Below, piece by piece: positions 28,401 to 36,975 of a DNA stretch of 55,227 nucleotides (within the stretch, counting starts at the first letter, position 1; each line of letters opens with the position of its first letter). Origin of the DNA: an uncultured Opitutia bacterium (GTDB lineage Bacteria; Verrucomicrobiota; Verrucomicrobiia; Opitutales; UBA953). A program made the translations under genes and the position numbers. The notes under the pieces were generated by a model. The model searched no databases. It was not told the DNA's origin and saw only the letters and a list, made by a program, of their open reading frames with translations. The stretch spans positions 1 to 55,227 of the forward strand of contig CAINMU010000141.1 in assembly GCA_903850885.1 (NCBI GenBank), in the 5' to 3' direction.

Positions 28401-28603
28401 ACATCAAAGCGAGCGAGCGTCCTTCGCTGGAAAAGCTAATTTCCGATCAGACGACCTATTATAAGAGCAACCCCGCTGACGCCACCAAGCTGCTGAAGGT
28501 CGGCTTTAGCCCCATGCCTACGGGCGAACCGGCGGAACTTGCGGCCTGGACGAATCTCTGTCGCGTCGTCCTTAACTCCCACGAGGCGATCACCCGCTAC
28601 TAA
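25457..28603 (+). CDS. PSCyt1-DUF1549-DUF1553 protein (module C)
   Basis: Exported cytochrome-like protein, 1048 aa. Signal peptide MRVLPFVAPLLAVSLYGA, PSCyt1 with CFHCH (39-43), DUF1549 from about 150 to 365 with CAECHDHKFDP (326-336). A flexible Ala/Lys/Pro-rich linker (about 457-490) leads to a beta-rich middle domain (about 495-640), then DUF1553 from about 753 to the end (RVVLNSHEAITRY). The heme-motif spacing matches modules B and D. It starts in the CCCCATGCG context, 59 bp after the flavoprotein gene, and is followed after 3 bp by its DUF1501 partner. Confidence 0.92.
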   Translation: MRVLPFVAPLLAVSLYGAGEPGDTVRFNRDIRPIMSDTCFHCHGFDAKARKGELRLDIREFAIKSGKSGAIAIVPGKPDESEIIKRLFTQDEDDVMPNKESHKTLTAAQKELFKRWVAQGAVYEPHWAYKPLEAPVVPALTAGGKNPIDAFVGAKLAEKKISPSSEASKERLLRRASLDLLGLPPTPEEIMGFVQDRSPDAYEKQVDRLLASPHFGERMAVWWLDIARFADTVGYHGDQNQRIFPYRDYVINAFNTNKPFDVFTREQLAGDLLPNPTEEQLVASGYNRLNMMTREGGAQAKEYLAKYGAERVRSVSNAWLGSTFGCAECHDHKFDPIKSTDFYSLQAFFADVKQWGVYADYNYTPEPELKGVGNDYPFYPEVRTKNAYLSKKDAQAQAELSVAYTKILSELKTNPQALADFAAWQNETSQFLAAHPSGFISPAGTFFHKAASPTSAAAMKKAAKAPAKTTPTKTVAPKPVVKPVVPLPTAFAAGEAIKMPKGIAAGEDLALTLQDITTPIASVRVDIVKGSIAIDTAAKITVRLGVLDAKGKERNLGIFLADASHRQARYSSSVEFTDINSGWMLKMPDANVHAVWLLDSPAKLKPEEKFVVHFDSNIALTFKVSVSPLGGPDPLKIASASNLEAIKSGQPSSASVASYLSSRATDRPALEKVRTLTLLKRKHTDGFTWSMVTQATKALTVRVLPRGNFLDDSGPVVLPTTPSFLPGRRESTAEKLLTRLDLADWLTSKDNPITSRTVMNRLWQIFYGSGLSAGLDDLGSQGDMPSHPELLEWLSLEFRDHGWDIKNMARLMVTSRTYRQSSSLRPDLKENDPNNRLLASQNPRRLDAEFVRDNALAIAGLLNTSDIGGPSVKPYQPEGYYEPMQFPNRTYVASKDSDQWRRGLYMHWQRMFLHPMLINFDAPARDECTALRNYSNTPQQALTLLNDPTFVEAARAMATRLLASSAGTDRLNQAFRLAMGRDIKASERPSLEKLISDQTTYYKSNPADATKLLKVGFSPMPTGEPAELAAWTNLCRVVLNSHEAITRY

Positions 28604-28606
28604 TCC

Positions 28607-30043
28607 ATGAAACCTTACGACCCTATCGCCCACGCCCTATCGATCAATCGACGGAGCTTCCTGACCAAGAGCGCCTACGGACTCGGCAGTACCGCCTTCG
28701 CCCTGCTCGCCGCGAAGGCCGGCGTCGGCGGATTACAGGCCGCACAATTCTCCAAGGGCGTCCTGCAATCCCCCCACTCACCCGTCAAAGCCAAGCGCGT
28801 TATCTTCCTCTGCATGGCCGGAGGTCCGCCGCACCTCGAACTTTTCGACAATAAACCGGTGCTAAAGGCGCTCCACGGCCAGGCCTTTCCCGAATCTTTC
28901 ACGAAGGGCAAACAGATCGCCCAACTCCAAAACGCCGTCCTCAAAGCGCGGGGCGGCTCTTTCGAGTTCAAGAAATGGGGGAAATCGGGCACCGAGATCA
29001 CCGATATCTTTCCGCATCTCGGTAGCATCGCCGACGAAATGTGTGTGGTACGTTCGCTCAAGACCGAACAGATTAACCACGACACGGCACATGCTTTCTT
29101 TAATACCGGCTCGATCATTAAAGGCCGTCCCTGCATGGGCTCGTGGTTACTTTACGGACTCGGTGCTGAATCCGAAAATCTACCTGGTTACATCGTGCTG
29201 ACCTCCGCGGGTCGCACCGGCCAGCAACCCATCTCATCCCGTCAATGGTCCAGCGGCGTGCTGCCGAGCAAGTATCAAGGCATCCAGTTCCAATCCAAAG
29301 GTGAAGCCGTCCACTACATCGGCAACCCTGATGGCGTTTGCCAAAGCACCCAACGTCAGGTCATCGATGAGATTCGCCGCCTCAACGGTCAGCTGGCGGA
29401 AGAGACCGTCGATCCGGAAATCGCCACGCGCATCGCCCAATACGAAATGGCCTTCAAGATGCAGTCGAGCGTGCCGGAGCTGCTCGATTTCAAGAACGAA
29501 TCGGCCAAGACGATCGAAGCTTATGGCATTAAAGAAATCGGTGACGGTTCCTTCGCTTCGAATTGCCTGATGGCACGTCGCCTCGCCGAACGCGGTGTCC
29601 GCATGATCCAACTTTATCACCGCGCCTGGGACCTCCATGGCGGCCTCGACAACGGCATGAAGATGGGCGCCGAAGATGTCGACAAGGCCACGGCGGCGCT
29701 GATCAACGACCTGAAGCAACGCGGTCTGCTCGACGACACGCTCATCCTTTGGGGCGGAGAATTCGGACGCACGCCGATGGGTCAAGGTACGGGTCGCGAC
29801 CACCACATCGCCGGCTACTCGGTCTTCCTCGCCGGCGGCGGCGTCAAGGCCGGCACGACCTATGGCGCCACCGACGAACTCGGCTACAACGCGGTCGAGA
29901 ACGTCGTGGATGTGCACGACCTGCATGCGACCATGCTGGCCCTGATGGGCATCGACCATCATCGCCTCAACGTGAAATACCAAGGCTTGGACGTACGCTT
30001 GACCGGCATCGCCGGCAAGGTGGTCAAGGGCATCATGGCCTAA
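28607..30043 (+). CDS. DUF1501 protein (module C)
   Basis: Exported DUF1501 protein, 478 aa. Tat-like signal INRRSFLTKSAYGLGSTAFALLA (RR at 15-16). The first motif is MAGGPPHLELFDNKP, in which the usual Asp of HxDxFDP is replaced by Glu (HLELFD), and the second is WGGEFGRTP at 382-390 followed by GRDHHIAGYSVF. Compared with module A the first probable metal ligand differs, so the modules may not share one chemistry. It follows module C's cytochrome-like gene by 3 bp. Confidence 0.92.
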   Translation: MKPYDPIAHALSINRRSFLTKSAYGLGSTAFALLAAKAGVGGLQAAQFSKGVLQSPHSPVKAKRVIFLCMAGGPPHLELFDNKPVLKALHGQAFPESFTKGKQIAQLQNAVLKARGGSFEFKKWGKSGTEITDIFPHLGSIADEMCVVRSLKTEQINHDTAHAFFNTGSIIKGRPCMGSWLLYGLGAESENLPGYIVLTSAGRTGQQPISSRQWSSGVLPSKYQGIQFQSKGEAVHYIGNPDGVCQSTQRQVIDEIRRLNGQLAEETVDPEIATRIAQYEMAFKMQSSVPELLDFKNESAKTIEAYGIKEIGDGSFASNCLMARRLAERGVRMIQLYHRAWDLHGGLDNGMKMGAEDVDKATAALINDLKQRGLLDDTLILWGGEFGRTPMGQGTGRDHHIAGYSVFLAGGGVKAGTTYGATDELGYNAVENVVDVHDLHATMLALMGIDHHRLNVKYQGLDVRLTGIAGKVVKGIMA

Positions 30044-30060
30044 GCGATAAATGACACATT

Positions 30061-30082
30061 AACGCCGTTTAAATTCGGCGTT
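30061..30082 (+). terminator. Possible weak terminator or attenuator hairpin
   Basis: AACGCCG (30061-30067) pairs with CGGCGTT (30076-30082) around an AT-only eight-base loop; only three T follow (30081-30083). It lies between module C and the first DUF1080 gene and may reduce read-through, so the DUF1080 genes could also have their own promoter. Confidence 0.4.
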
Positions 30083-30121
30083 TAGACTTCAAAGCCCGAC
30101 ATGGAATCATACGTTCGGGGC

Positions 30122-30778
30122 ATGCCCCTCCCCCGCCTCACCCTGTTGGCCGCCTTACTGGCGTCCACCTTCGTCAATGCCTTCGCCGCCGAGGCGATCA
30201 CGCCCAGTGCCAAAACCGAACTTTTCAACGGCAAGGACACCGTTGGCTGGGTCGTCCACCCGGAAGCCACCTCCAAGGACACTTGGTCCATCAAAGACGG
30301 CCTTCTCGTTTGCACTGGCAAGCCCAGCGGTTTTCTCCGCACCGAGAAGAGCTACAAACAATATAAGTTCACGGTCGAGTGGCGCTTCACTAAAGCGGGC
30401 AACACGGGCGTCGTCGTGCACATGACGCCCCCCGATGCGGTCTGGCCCAAGAGCATCGAATGCCAAGGCATGCATGAACACCAAGGTGATTTCTATTTTT
30501 GGAATGGCGCCACGGTCAAAGAGGGTACCGAATTGAAGGATAAAAAGACTGGTAAGGTGCGCGGCTATAAGGTTGGCCGTCCGGGAGACAGCGTCGAAAA
30601 ACCCGTCGGCGAATGGAATACCTTCACGACGATTTGCGACGGCAATACCGTCACGATTCTCGTCAATGGCAAGGAAGTGAACAAGGCTACCGGCACCAAC
30701 CTCTCCGAAGGTTTCATCGGCCTCCAAGTCGAAGGCGGCGCCTTCGAAGTCAAGCGCTGCACCCTCGAACCCCTGTAA
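30122..30778 (+). CDS. DUF1080 (3-keto-disaccharide hydrolase) protein, single domain
   Basis: Exported protein of 218 aa with a signal peptide (MPLPRLTLLAALLASTFVNAFA) and one DUF1080 domain (about 28-216), a concanavalin/LamG-like jelly roll. Recognisable segments are ELFNGKDTVGWVVHP, TGNTGVVVHMTPPD, WPKSIECQGMHEHQGDFYF and the terminal GFIGLQVEGGAFEVKRCTLEPL. Pfam names this family for members that cleave 3-keto-glycosides after sugar-ring oxidation. That would couple it to the oxidoreductases at 23307 and possibly 855-2630 (inference). The start at 30122 is chosen over 30101 because the signal peptide begins there. Confidence 0.88.
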   Translation: MPLPRLTLLAALLASTFVNAFAAEAITPSAKTELFNGKDTVGWVVHPEATSKDTWSIKDGLLVCTGKPSGFLRTEKSYKQYKFTVEWRFTKAGNTGVVVHMTPPDAVWPKSIECQGMHEHQGDFYFWNGATVKEGTELKDKKTGKVRGYKVGRPGDSVEKPVGEWNTFTTICDGNTVTILVNGKEVNKATGTNLSEGFIGLQVEGGAFEVKRCTLEPL

Positions 30779-30817
30779 TCCGACTATCCCTACCCCCACC
30801 CCTACCCCTCTTTAGTC

Positions 30818-32113
30818 ATGCTCCTCCTCACCACCCTCCTCGCCGTCGCGGCTTCCGCTCTCTTTGCGGATTCCCCACCCGCTGGCTTCACACCGTTGTT
30901 CAACGGTCAAGACCTTGCCGGCTGGCATGGCTACAATCCGCACCTCGTCGCCAAACTGACCGGCGAAAAGAAGGACGCCATGTTGCAAAAGATGCGTGAT
31001 GAATTCTCGCAGCACTGGTCCGTGATGGACGGCGAGCTCGTCAATCCAGGGTCGGGTGCGTATGCGACCACCGTCAAGGAGTACGGCGACATCGAACTCG
31101 TCCTGGAATATAATATGGCCCCCCTGGGCGACTCTGGCATCTACCTCCGTGCCTGCCCTCAAGTGCAAATCTGGGATCCCGCTAATCCCAAGGAAGTTAA
31201 AAACGACGCTCAACTGGGTTCAGGCTCGCTTTGGAATAATAGCAAGGGCGCTCCCGGCAAAAATGCCCTGGTCCTCGCGGACAAGCCTCCCGGCGAATGG
31301 AACACGATGCGCATCCTGATGGTCGGTGCCCGCGTCAGCGTCTGGCTCAACGGCAAGCAGACCGTCGACCACGCCATCCTGGAGAACTACTACGACCGAA
31401 AAGCTTCCATCCCAGCCAAGGGACCGATTTGCCTCCAGACCCACGGTGCCTCCATCCGCTGGCGCAATATCGCCGTCCGCGAAATCTCCGGTACCGAGGC
31501 CAACCAAATCCTCGCCGCTCACGGTAACGCCAACTTCAAATCCATCTTCAACGGTAAAGATTTCACGGGCTGGGCTGGTCCGACCGAGAACTTCGAAGTC
31601 GTCGAAAGCGCGATCCGTTGTAAAACCGGCAAAGGCGGCACCCCTTACTACAATCAGGACCTGACTGATTTCGCCAATCGCCTCGAGTTCAAGCTCCCGT
31701 CGGGCGGCAACAACGGCCTTGCCATTCGTTACCCTGGCAAGGGCAACACAGCCTACGATGGCATGTGCGAACTGCAGGTGCTCGACGATAATTATGAAAA
31801 GGTGAAAGGCAAAATCGACCCACGCCAGGTCCATGGTTCCGCTTACGGCATGGTCGCCGCCCAACGTGGCTACCAACGCCCCATCGGCGAATGGAACTTC
31901 CAGGAAACCACCGTCGTCGGCTCGACCCTTCACGTCGAACTTAACGGCTACATCATCCTCGACACCGACCTCTCCACGGTCGACATGGCGACGGTGATGG
32001 CCAAGAGCCCGCACCCCGGCAAGGACCGCAAAAATGGCTTCTTCGGCTTCGCCGGACATAACGACGCCGCTGAATTCCGGAACGTCGAGATCAAGGACCT
32101 GGCCGCCAAGTAA
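30818..32113 (+). CDS. Tandem two-domain DUF1080 protein
   Basis: Exported protein of 431 aa with a short signal peptide (MLLLTTLLAVAASALFA) and two consecutive DUF1080 domains. Domain 1 (about 20-232) begins GFTPLFNGQDLAGWHGYNP and ends CLQTHGASIRWRNIAVREI. Domain 2 (about 243-430) begins FKSIFNGKDFTGWAGP and ends FFGFAGHNDAAEFRNVEIKDL. The two halves are related but clearly diverged, consistent with an old duplication. It is 39 bp after the single-domain gene and ends 21 bp before an intrinsic terminator. Its ATG follows a C-rich pyrimidine tract (30785-30810) with no Shine-Dalgarno sequence. Confidence 0.9.
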   Translation: MLLLTTLLAVAASALFADSPPAGFTPLFNGQDLAGWHGYNPHLVAKLTGEKKDAMLQKMRDEFSQHWSVMDGELVNPGSGAYATTVKEYGDIELVLEYNMAPLGDSGIYLRACPQVQIWDPANPKEVKNDAQLGSGSLWNNSKGAPGKNALVLADKPPGEWNTMRILMVGARVSVWLNGKQTVDHAILENYYDRKASIPAKGPICLQTHGASIRWRNIAVREISGTEANQILAAHGNANFKSIFNGKDFTGWAGPTENFEVVESAIRCKTGKGGTPYYNQDLTDFANRLEFKLPSGGNNGLAIRYPGKGNTAYDGMCELQVLDDNYEKVKGKIDPRQVHGSAYGMVAAQRGYQRPIGEWNFQETTVVGSTLHVELNGYIILDTDLSTVDMATVMAKSPHPGKDRKNGFFGFAGHNDAAEFRNVEIKDLAAK

Positions 32114-32134
32114 AGGCCAAACCAGCCACCTTCC

Positions 32135-32159
32135 AAACCCCTCGCAAGAGGGGTTTTTT
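32135..32159 (+). terminator. Intrinsic terminator of the 17744-32113 unit
   Basis: A perfect 9-bp stem (32135-32143 with 32148-32156) has a GCAA tetraloop and runs into TTTTTT (32154-32159). It lies 21 bp past the tandem DUF1080 gene on its strand and ends the long transcription unit. Confidence 0.92.
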
Positions 32160-32220
32160 ATTAAGTACGCGTTGCAAGGAACCGCCCGCCCGCCAATCCT
32201 TCCCATAACTCGCCCACCCC

Positions 32221-35200
32221 ATGCGTCTGCGTCCGTCCACCCTTTATCTCTCCGCCGCGAGCCTCTTGGCTTTTGCCCACGGCGTCGCCGCTGAACGAGT
32301 GGAATTTAACCGAGATATTCGGCCGATTTTTTCCGATACCTGCTTCGCTTGCCACGGGCCAGATGAGAACAAGATGAAAGGCAAACTTCGTCTCGACTCG
32401 CTCGCCGCGGCGAAACGAGGCGGCAAGTCCGGCGATGCCGCAATTGTTCCCGGTCATCCAGAAAAAAGCCAAGTGATGAAACGGCTGCTGACGAAAGACG
32501 CCGACGATCACATGCCTCCGGCCGACTTCCACAAAGTCTTGAGCAAGGTGCAAGTCGAGACGGTCCGTCTCTGGATTGAACAAGGCGCGGAATATCAAGG
32601 GCACTGGGCTTTCCAAATTCCGAAGAAGCCCGCCCTTCCATCTGTTCCGACCGGCGGCAATGCCATCGATGCATTCCTCGCCAAGAACCTCGCCGCCAAA
32701 GGCCTCACGCCCAATGCCGAAGCGCCCAAGGCCACCCTACTCCGACGCGCCGCCCTCGACCTCACCGGCCTACCTCCCACCGACGCCGATCTCCAATCCT
32801 TCCTGAGCGATTCTTCCGCCGACGCCTGGCCCAAGGCCATCGACCGCCTGATGACTTCGCCCCACTACGGTGAGAACATGGCAATGCAGTGGCTCGACTT
32901 CGCCCGCTACGCCGACTCCAACGGCTTCCAGAGCGACACGCAGCGTACGATGTGGCCCTATCGCGATTGGGTCATCAAAGCTTTCAACGACAACAAGCCC
33001 TTCGATCAATTCACGGTCGAACAACTTGCCGGCGACCTGCTCCCGGCCGCCACCCGCGACCAAGTTGTCGCCACAGCTTTCAACCGTAACCACCGCCTCA
33101 ACGGCGAAGGAGGCCGCATCGTCGAAGAATGGTTCGCCGAAAACGTTATCGATCGCATCGAGACCACCGGCTCAACCTGGATGGCGCTGACGATGAACTG
33201 CTGCCGCTGTCACGACCACAAATACGATCCGATTTCGCAAAAAGAATTCTATCAATTCTTCGCCTATTTTAATTCGAACGACGAATCAGGCGTCCTGGGC
33301 GAGTTCGGCGGTTCCGGTTCGACCCGCCGCGGCGGCAATACATCTCCCTTGCTCGCCCTTCCCACGTCCGATCAACAAAAGAAGATCGACGAGACTACCG
33401 CCGCCCTAGCGACTGCCGAAAAAATCCTCAAAAGCATCCCGACCTCCCAACCCGAACTTTTTGCCAAATGGCTCGAGCGCCAACAGGCGGCCTTCGCCAA
33501 AAATGGCATAGCTTGGCAACCGCTCGTCGGTGAAACGGTTTCGGCAAAGGAGGACGCTGAATTCACCCGGTTGGATGACGGCTCTTGGCTGGTGTCCGGT
33601 GGCACCGCCGCCAAAGAGACTTACATCATCGAATCCACCCCCGCCCCAGGCTTGCTGACCGCCGTACGACTCGAGGCGCTGCCCGATGATTCCCATCCAG
33701 GGAAAAGCCTCGGCCGCGCCTTCAACGGCAATTTCGTCCTCAGCGCTATCGAGCTACGTCTCCTTACTTCCGACGGAAAATCAGCCCCGCTACCTCTTGT
33801 AAAAGCCGAAGCCGATTACGACCAGCCCGGCTGGAGTATCGCCAAGCTTGCACCGATAACCATGGCCAAGGCCAAGGGTAAGGCAGCCAAGAAGGCTGAT
33901 AACGATAAAGCCGGCTGGGCCATCGGCGGCAATCTACCCAATAACCGTGTAGCGCGTAAGGCGATCTTCACCGTTGCCCCGACGACGATTCCCGTCGGCG
34001 CCAAACTCATCGTGACCCTTCGCCAAGAAGCCGTCGCCAGTCACAGCATCGGCCGATTCCGCCTCAACGTCTCCGGCCAGGATCCGAAGATGCTTTCGCT
34101 TAAAAGCGATCCGGCCGCCGAAGCTGCCCGACACCTCCTCAGCAAACCAGCCGATCAATTGACGACCGCTGATCGCAAGGCGCTTGAGAAACTTTTCGGC
34201 GATAGCCCCGAGCACCCACGCTTCGCCGCCACCGCCAAGGTTGCGGCCGCCAAGACCGCGCATGATGGCGCCCTCGGCGCCCCGATTTCGGTGATGGTGA
34301 TGAAGGAAATCGAAAAGCCCCGCGACGCGTTCGTTTTGCTGCGCGGCGAATACGACAAAATCGGCCCCAAGGTCGAACGCAAGCTGCCCGCCTTCCTCCC
34401 ACCCCTTCCGGCTGGCGAACCCAATAACCGCCTTGGCTTCGCTCGCTGGCTCGTCAACGGCCAACACCCGCTCACGGGTCGCGTCTGGGTCAATCGCACC
34501 TGGGAGCGTTTCTTCGGCATCGGCTTGGTGAAGACCTCCGAGAATTTCGGTTCGCAATCCGAGTGGCCCAGCAACCCCGAGCTTCTCGATTGGCTGGCCG
34601 TCGAATTCGTCGACCGCAAATGGGACATGAAATCGATGCAGACGCTGATCATGACCAGCGCGGCCTATCGCCGCAGCGCCGCCGTGACCGCGGAAATGTT
34701 GGAAAAAGATCCCGATAACCGCCTGCTCGCCCGCGGCCCACGCTTCCGCTTGCCCGCCGAAGTCATCCGCGATCAAGCCCTCTCAATCTCCGGCCTGCTC
34801 GTCGATATCCAGGGCGGACCCAGCGTAAAGCCCTACATGCCTGAAGCCGTCTGGGACGAGACCAGCGTTTACGGTGACATGCGGAATTATAAGGCCGACA
34901 AGGGCGAAGGTCTTTACCGTCGCTCACTGTACACAATCTGGAAACGCACGGCGGCTCCACCTTCGATGCTGCTCTTCGACTCTCCCGGACGTGAAGTCTG
35001 CACCGTCAAACGCTCACGCTCCAACACCCCGCTCCAAGCGCTGTCGCTACTCAACGAAGTCACCTTTGTCGAAGCCGCCCGCAAACTGGCCGAACAAGCC
35101 ATGAGACAATCCGGCGATAACGAAACCAAACTGGCCTGGACTTTCCGTCACGTGGTCCGGCGCGATGCCACCGCCGCCGAGCTTTCGGTCCTGCGCAAAG

Positions 35201-35370
35201 GCCTCGAGAAACGTCTCGCGACCTATGCCGCCGACAAGACACTCGCGCCTAAACTTCTTGCGACTGGCCTGAGCCCTGCACCGAGCGATCTCGACCGCGA
35301 CCAATTGGCCGCCTGGACGGCCACGACCAATATCCTCCTCAACCTCGACGAAACCGTCACCCGCGAATGA
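32221..35370 (+). CDS. PSCyt1-DUF1549-DUF1553 protein (module D)
   Basis: Exported cytochrome-like protein, 1049 aa. Signal peptide MRLRPSTLYLSAASLLAFAHGVAA, PSCyt1 with CFACH (41-45), DUF1549 from about 150 to 360 with CCRCHDHKYDP (327-337). A middle beta-rich domain (about 465-640, AVRLEALPDDSHPGKSLGRA) carries a Lys/Ala-rich stretch near 545-560. DUF1553 runs from about 748 to the end (NILLNLDETVTRE). It starts in the CCCCATGCG context 61 bp past the terminator, so a promoter must lie in 32160-32220, though none is clear. It overlaps the DUF1501 gene by four bases (ATGA). Confidence 0.92.
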   Translation: MRLRPSTLYLSAASLLAFAHGVAAERVEFNRDIRPIFSDTCFACHGPDENKMKGKLRLDSLAAAKRGGKSGDAAIVPGHPEKSQVMKRLLTKDADDHMPPADFHKVLSKVQVETVRLWIEQGAEYQGHWAFQIPKKPALPSVPTGGNAIDAFLAKNLAAKGLTPNAEAPKATLLRRAALDLTGLPPTDADLQSFLSDSSADAWPKAIDRLMTSPHYGENMAMQWLDFARYADSNGFQSDTQRTMWPYRDWVIKAFNDNKPFDQFTVEQLAGDLLPAATRDQVVATAFNRNHRLNGEGGRIVEEWFAENVIDRIETTGSTWMALTMNCCRCHDHKYDPISQKEFYQFFAYFNSNDESGVLGEFGGSGSTRRGGNTSPLLALPTSDQQKKIDETTAALATAEKILKSIPTSQPELFAKWLERQQAAFAKNGIAWQPLVGETVSAKEDAEFTRLDDGSWLVSGGTAAKETYIIESTPAPGLLTAVRLEALPDDSHPGKSLGRAFNGNFVLSAIELRLLTSDGKSAPLPLVKAEADYDQPGWSIAKLAPITMAKAKGKAAKKADNDKAGWAIGGNLPNNRVARKAIFTVAPTTIPVGAKLIVTLRQEAVASHSIGRFRLNVSGQDPKMLSLKSDPAAEAARHLLSKPADQLTTADRKALEKLFGDSPEHPRFAATAKVAAAKTAHDGALGAPISVMVMKEIEKPRDAFVLLRGEYDKIGPKVERKLPAFLPPLPAGEPNNRLGFARWLVNGQHPLTGRVWVNRTWERFFGIGLVKTSENFGSQSEWPSNPELLDWLAVEFVDRKWDMKSMQTLIMTSAAYRRSAAVTAEMLEKDPDNRLLARGPRFRLPAEVIRDQALSISGLLVDIQGGPSVKPYMPEAVWDETSVYGDMRNYKADKGEGLYRRSLYTIWKRTAAPPSMLLFDSPGREVCTVKRSRSNTPLQALSLLNEVTFVEAARKLAEQAMRQSGDNETKLAWTFRHVVRRDATAAELSVLRKGLEKRLATYAADKTLAPKLLATGLSPAPSDLDRDQLAAWTATTNILLNLDETVTRE

Positions 35371-36830
35371 ACTGCAACGACCATCAATTCCAAGGCCTCG
35401 ACCCTGCCACGCAGATGGCCTTATCGCGGCGCACTTTCATCAAGGGTTCCGCGGGTGGCATCGGACTCGCCGCCTTAGGCTCCATCATCGGCACCCCGGC
35501 CTTCGCCGCCAATCCTGGCTTGGGTTTCCCTAACTTCAAGCCCAAGGCCAAACGGATCATCTACCTATTCCAATCCGGCGCACCTTCACAACTGGATCTC
35601 TTTGATCCGAAACCGGAGATGGAAAAAATGCGAGCCAAGGACCTCCCGGAAAGCATCCGCAAGGGTCAACGCCTGACCACGATGACGTCCGGCCAGAAGT
35701 CATTCCCCGTCGCCCCGTCGATTTTCAAATTCAAACAGTACGGGCAATCCGGCGCTTGGTTTAGCGAACTCATGCCGCACATGTCCACCAAGGCCGACGC
35801 ATGGTGCGTCGTGCGCGCCATGCACACCGAAGCCATCAACCATGACCCGGCGATCACCTTCATGCAGACCGGCAGCCAGCTCGCAGGGCGCCCCAGCATC
35901 GGTGCCTGGTCCGCCTACGGTCTCGGCAGCGAGAACGCCAACCTTCCCGCCTACGTGGTCATGACTTCGTTCGGTAGCGGCCGACCTGCCGACCAGCCAC
36001 TGTACGATAGGCTCTGGGGCGCCGGCTTCCTGCCCTCCAAACTCCAAGGCGTTAAGCTCCGCAACAAAGGAGAGCGCGTGCTTTACCTCAAGGACCCCGA
36101 CGGCATCCCCCGCGAAGTTCGCCGCGAACAGCTCGACGAGCTCGCCGCCCTTAACAACCAACGCCACGACGTCCTCGGCGACCCCGAAATCCAGACTCGT
36201 ATTTCACAATATGAAATGGCCTTCCGCATGCAGACCAGCGTGCCCGACCTGCTCGACCTTTCCAAAGAGCCGCAACATGTCCTCGACCTTTACGGGCCGG
36301 ATGTGAAACGCCCCGGCTCTTATGCGTCCAATTGCCTCCTGGCCCGTCGTCTCTGCGAACGCGACGTGCGGTTCGTCCAGCTCTTCCACATGGGCTGGGA
36401 CCACCACGGCGGCCTCCCCAATGCCATCAAAGGCCAGTGCAACGACACCGACCAAGCCACGGCCGGATTACTCACCGACCTCAAACAACGCGGACTGCTC
36501 GATGACACTCTGATTGTCTGGGGCGGTGAATTCGGACGTACCATCTATTCGCAAGGCACCCTTACCGAAACCAATTACGGACGCGACCACCACCCGCGCT
36601 GCTTCACCGTCCTGATGGCCGGCGCCGGCGTCAACCAGGGCACCACCTTCGGCGAGACCGACGACTTCAGTTATAACATCGTTAAGGATGGCGTGCATGT
36701 GCACGACCTCAACGCCACGATCCTACACCTGATGGGCGTCGACCATAAGCGCCTCACGTATCGCTACCAAGGCCGCGACTTCCGGCTCACCGACATCCAC
36801 GGGGATGTCGTCAAGCAGCTGTTGGCGTGA
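35367..36830 (+). CDS. DUF1501 protein (module D)
   Basis: Exported DUF1501 protein, 487 aa. Tat-like signal LSRRTFIKGSAGGIGLAALG (RR at 21-22). Motifs are FQSGAPSQLDLFDPKP and WGGEFGRT at 385-392, where the Pro of GRTP is replaced by Ile (GRTIYSQG); YGRDHHPRCF follows. It overlaps module D's cytochrome-like gene by ATGA. Seven bases after its stop codon lies the first octamer-repeat arm (36838-36871). Confidence 0.92.
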   Translation: MNCNDHQFQGLDPATQMALSRRTFIKGSAGGIGLAALGSIIGTPAFAANPGLGFPNFKPKAKRIIYLFQSGAPSQLDLFDPKPEMEKMRAKDLPESIRKGQRLTTMTSGQKSFPVAPSIFKFKQYGQSGAWFSELMPHMSTKADAWCVVRAMHTEAINHDPAITFMQTGSQLAGRPSIGAWSAYGLGSENANLPAYVVMTSFGSGRPADQPLYDRLWGAGFLPSKLQGVKLRNKGERVLYLKDPDGIPREVRREQLDELAALNNQRHDVLGDPEIQTRISQYEMAFRMQTSVPDLLDLSKEPQHVLDLYGPDVKRPGSYASNCLLARRLCERDVRFVQLFHMGWDHHGGLPNAIKGQCNDTDQATAGLLTDLKQRGLLDDTLIVWGGEFGRTIYSQGTLTETNYGRDHHPRCFTVLMAGAGVNQGTTFGETDDFSYNIVKDGVHVHDLNATILHLMGVDHKRLTYRYQGRDFRLTDIHGDVVKQLLA

Positions 36831-36837
36831 AGTGGTA

Positions 36838-36871
36838 GTTGACCCGTTGAAAGGTTGAACAGTTGGCCAGA
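36838..36871 (+). repeat. GTTGAnnn octamer array, left arm
   Basis: Four octamers in register: GTTGACCC, GTTGAAAG, GTTGAACA, GTTGGCCA, then GA. It starts 7 nt after the DUF1501 stop, reading in the gene's direction. It is an imperfect inverted repeat of 36976-37009: over 35 aligned bases 27 match, and all eight differences fall in the three-base spacers while GTTGA and GTTGGCCAGA are identical. Confidence 0.8.
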
Positions 36872-36975
36872 CCTAACCTGTTACCGCACGAGATAGCCAT
36901 ATCTTTACGTGCTTAGACAGACTCGGCATTTGGCGTGTGAACACGAGTTGAAAGTAAGACAAAGCAACCGCCCTC

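Noticed and set aside
4955-36830. Planctomycete origin based on PSCyt names
   Set aside because: The same modules are frequent in Verrucomicrobiota, and SMUG1 together with the DUF6797-type protein and SHD1-DUF1549 architecture fits that phylum better; content alone is not conclusive.
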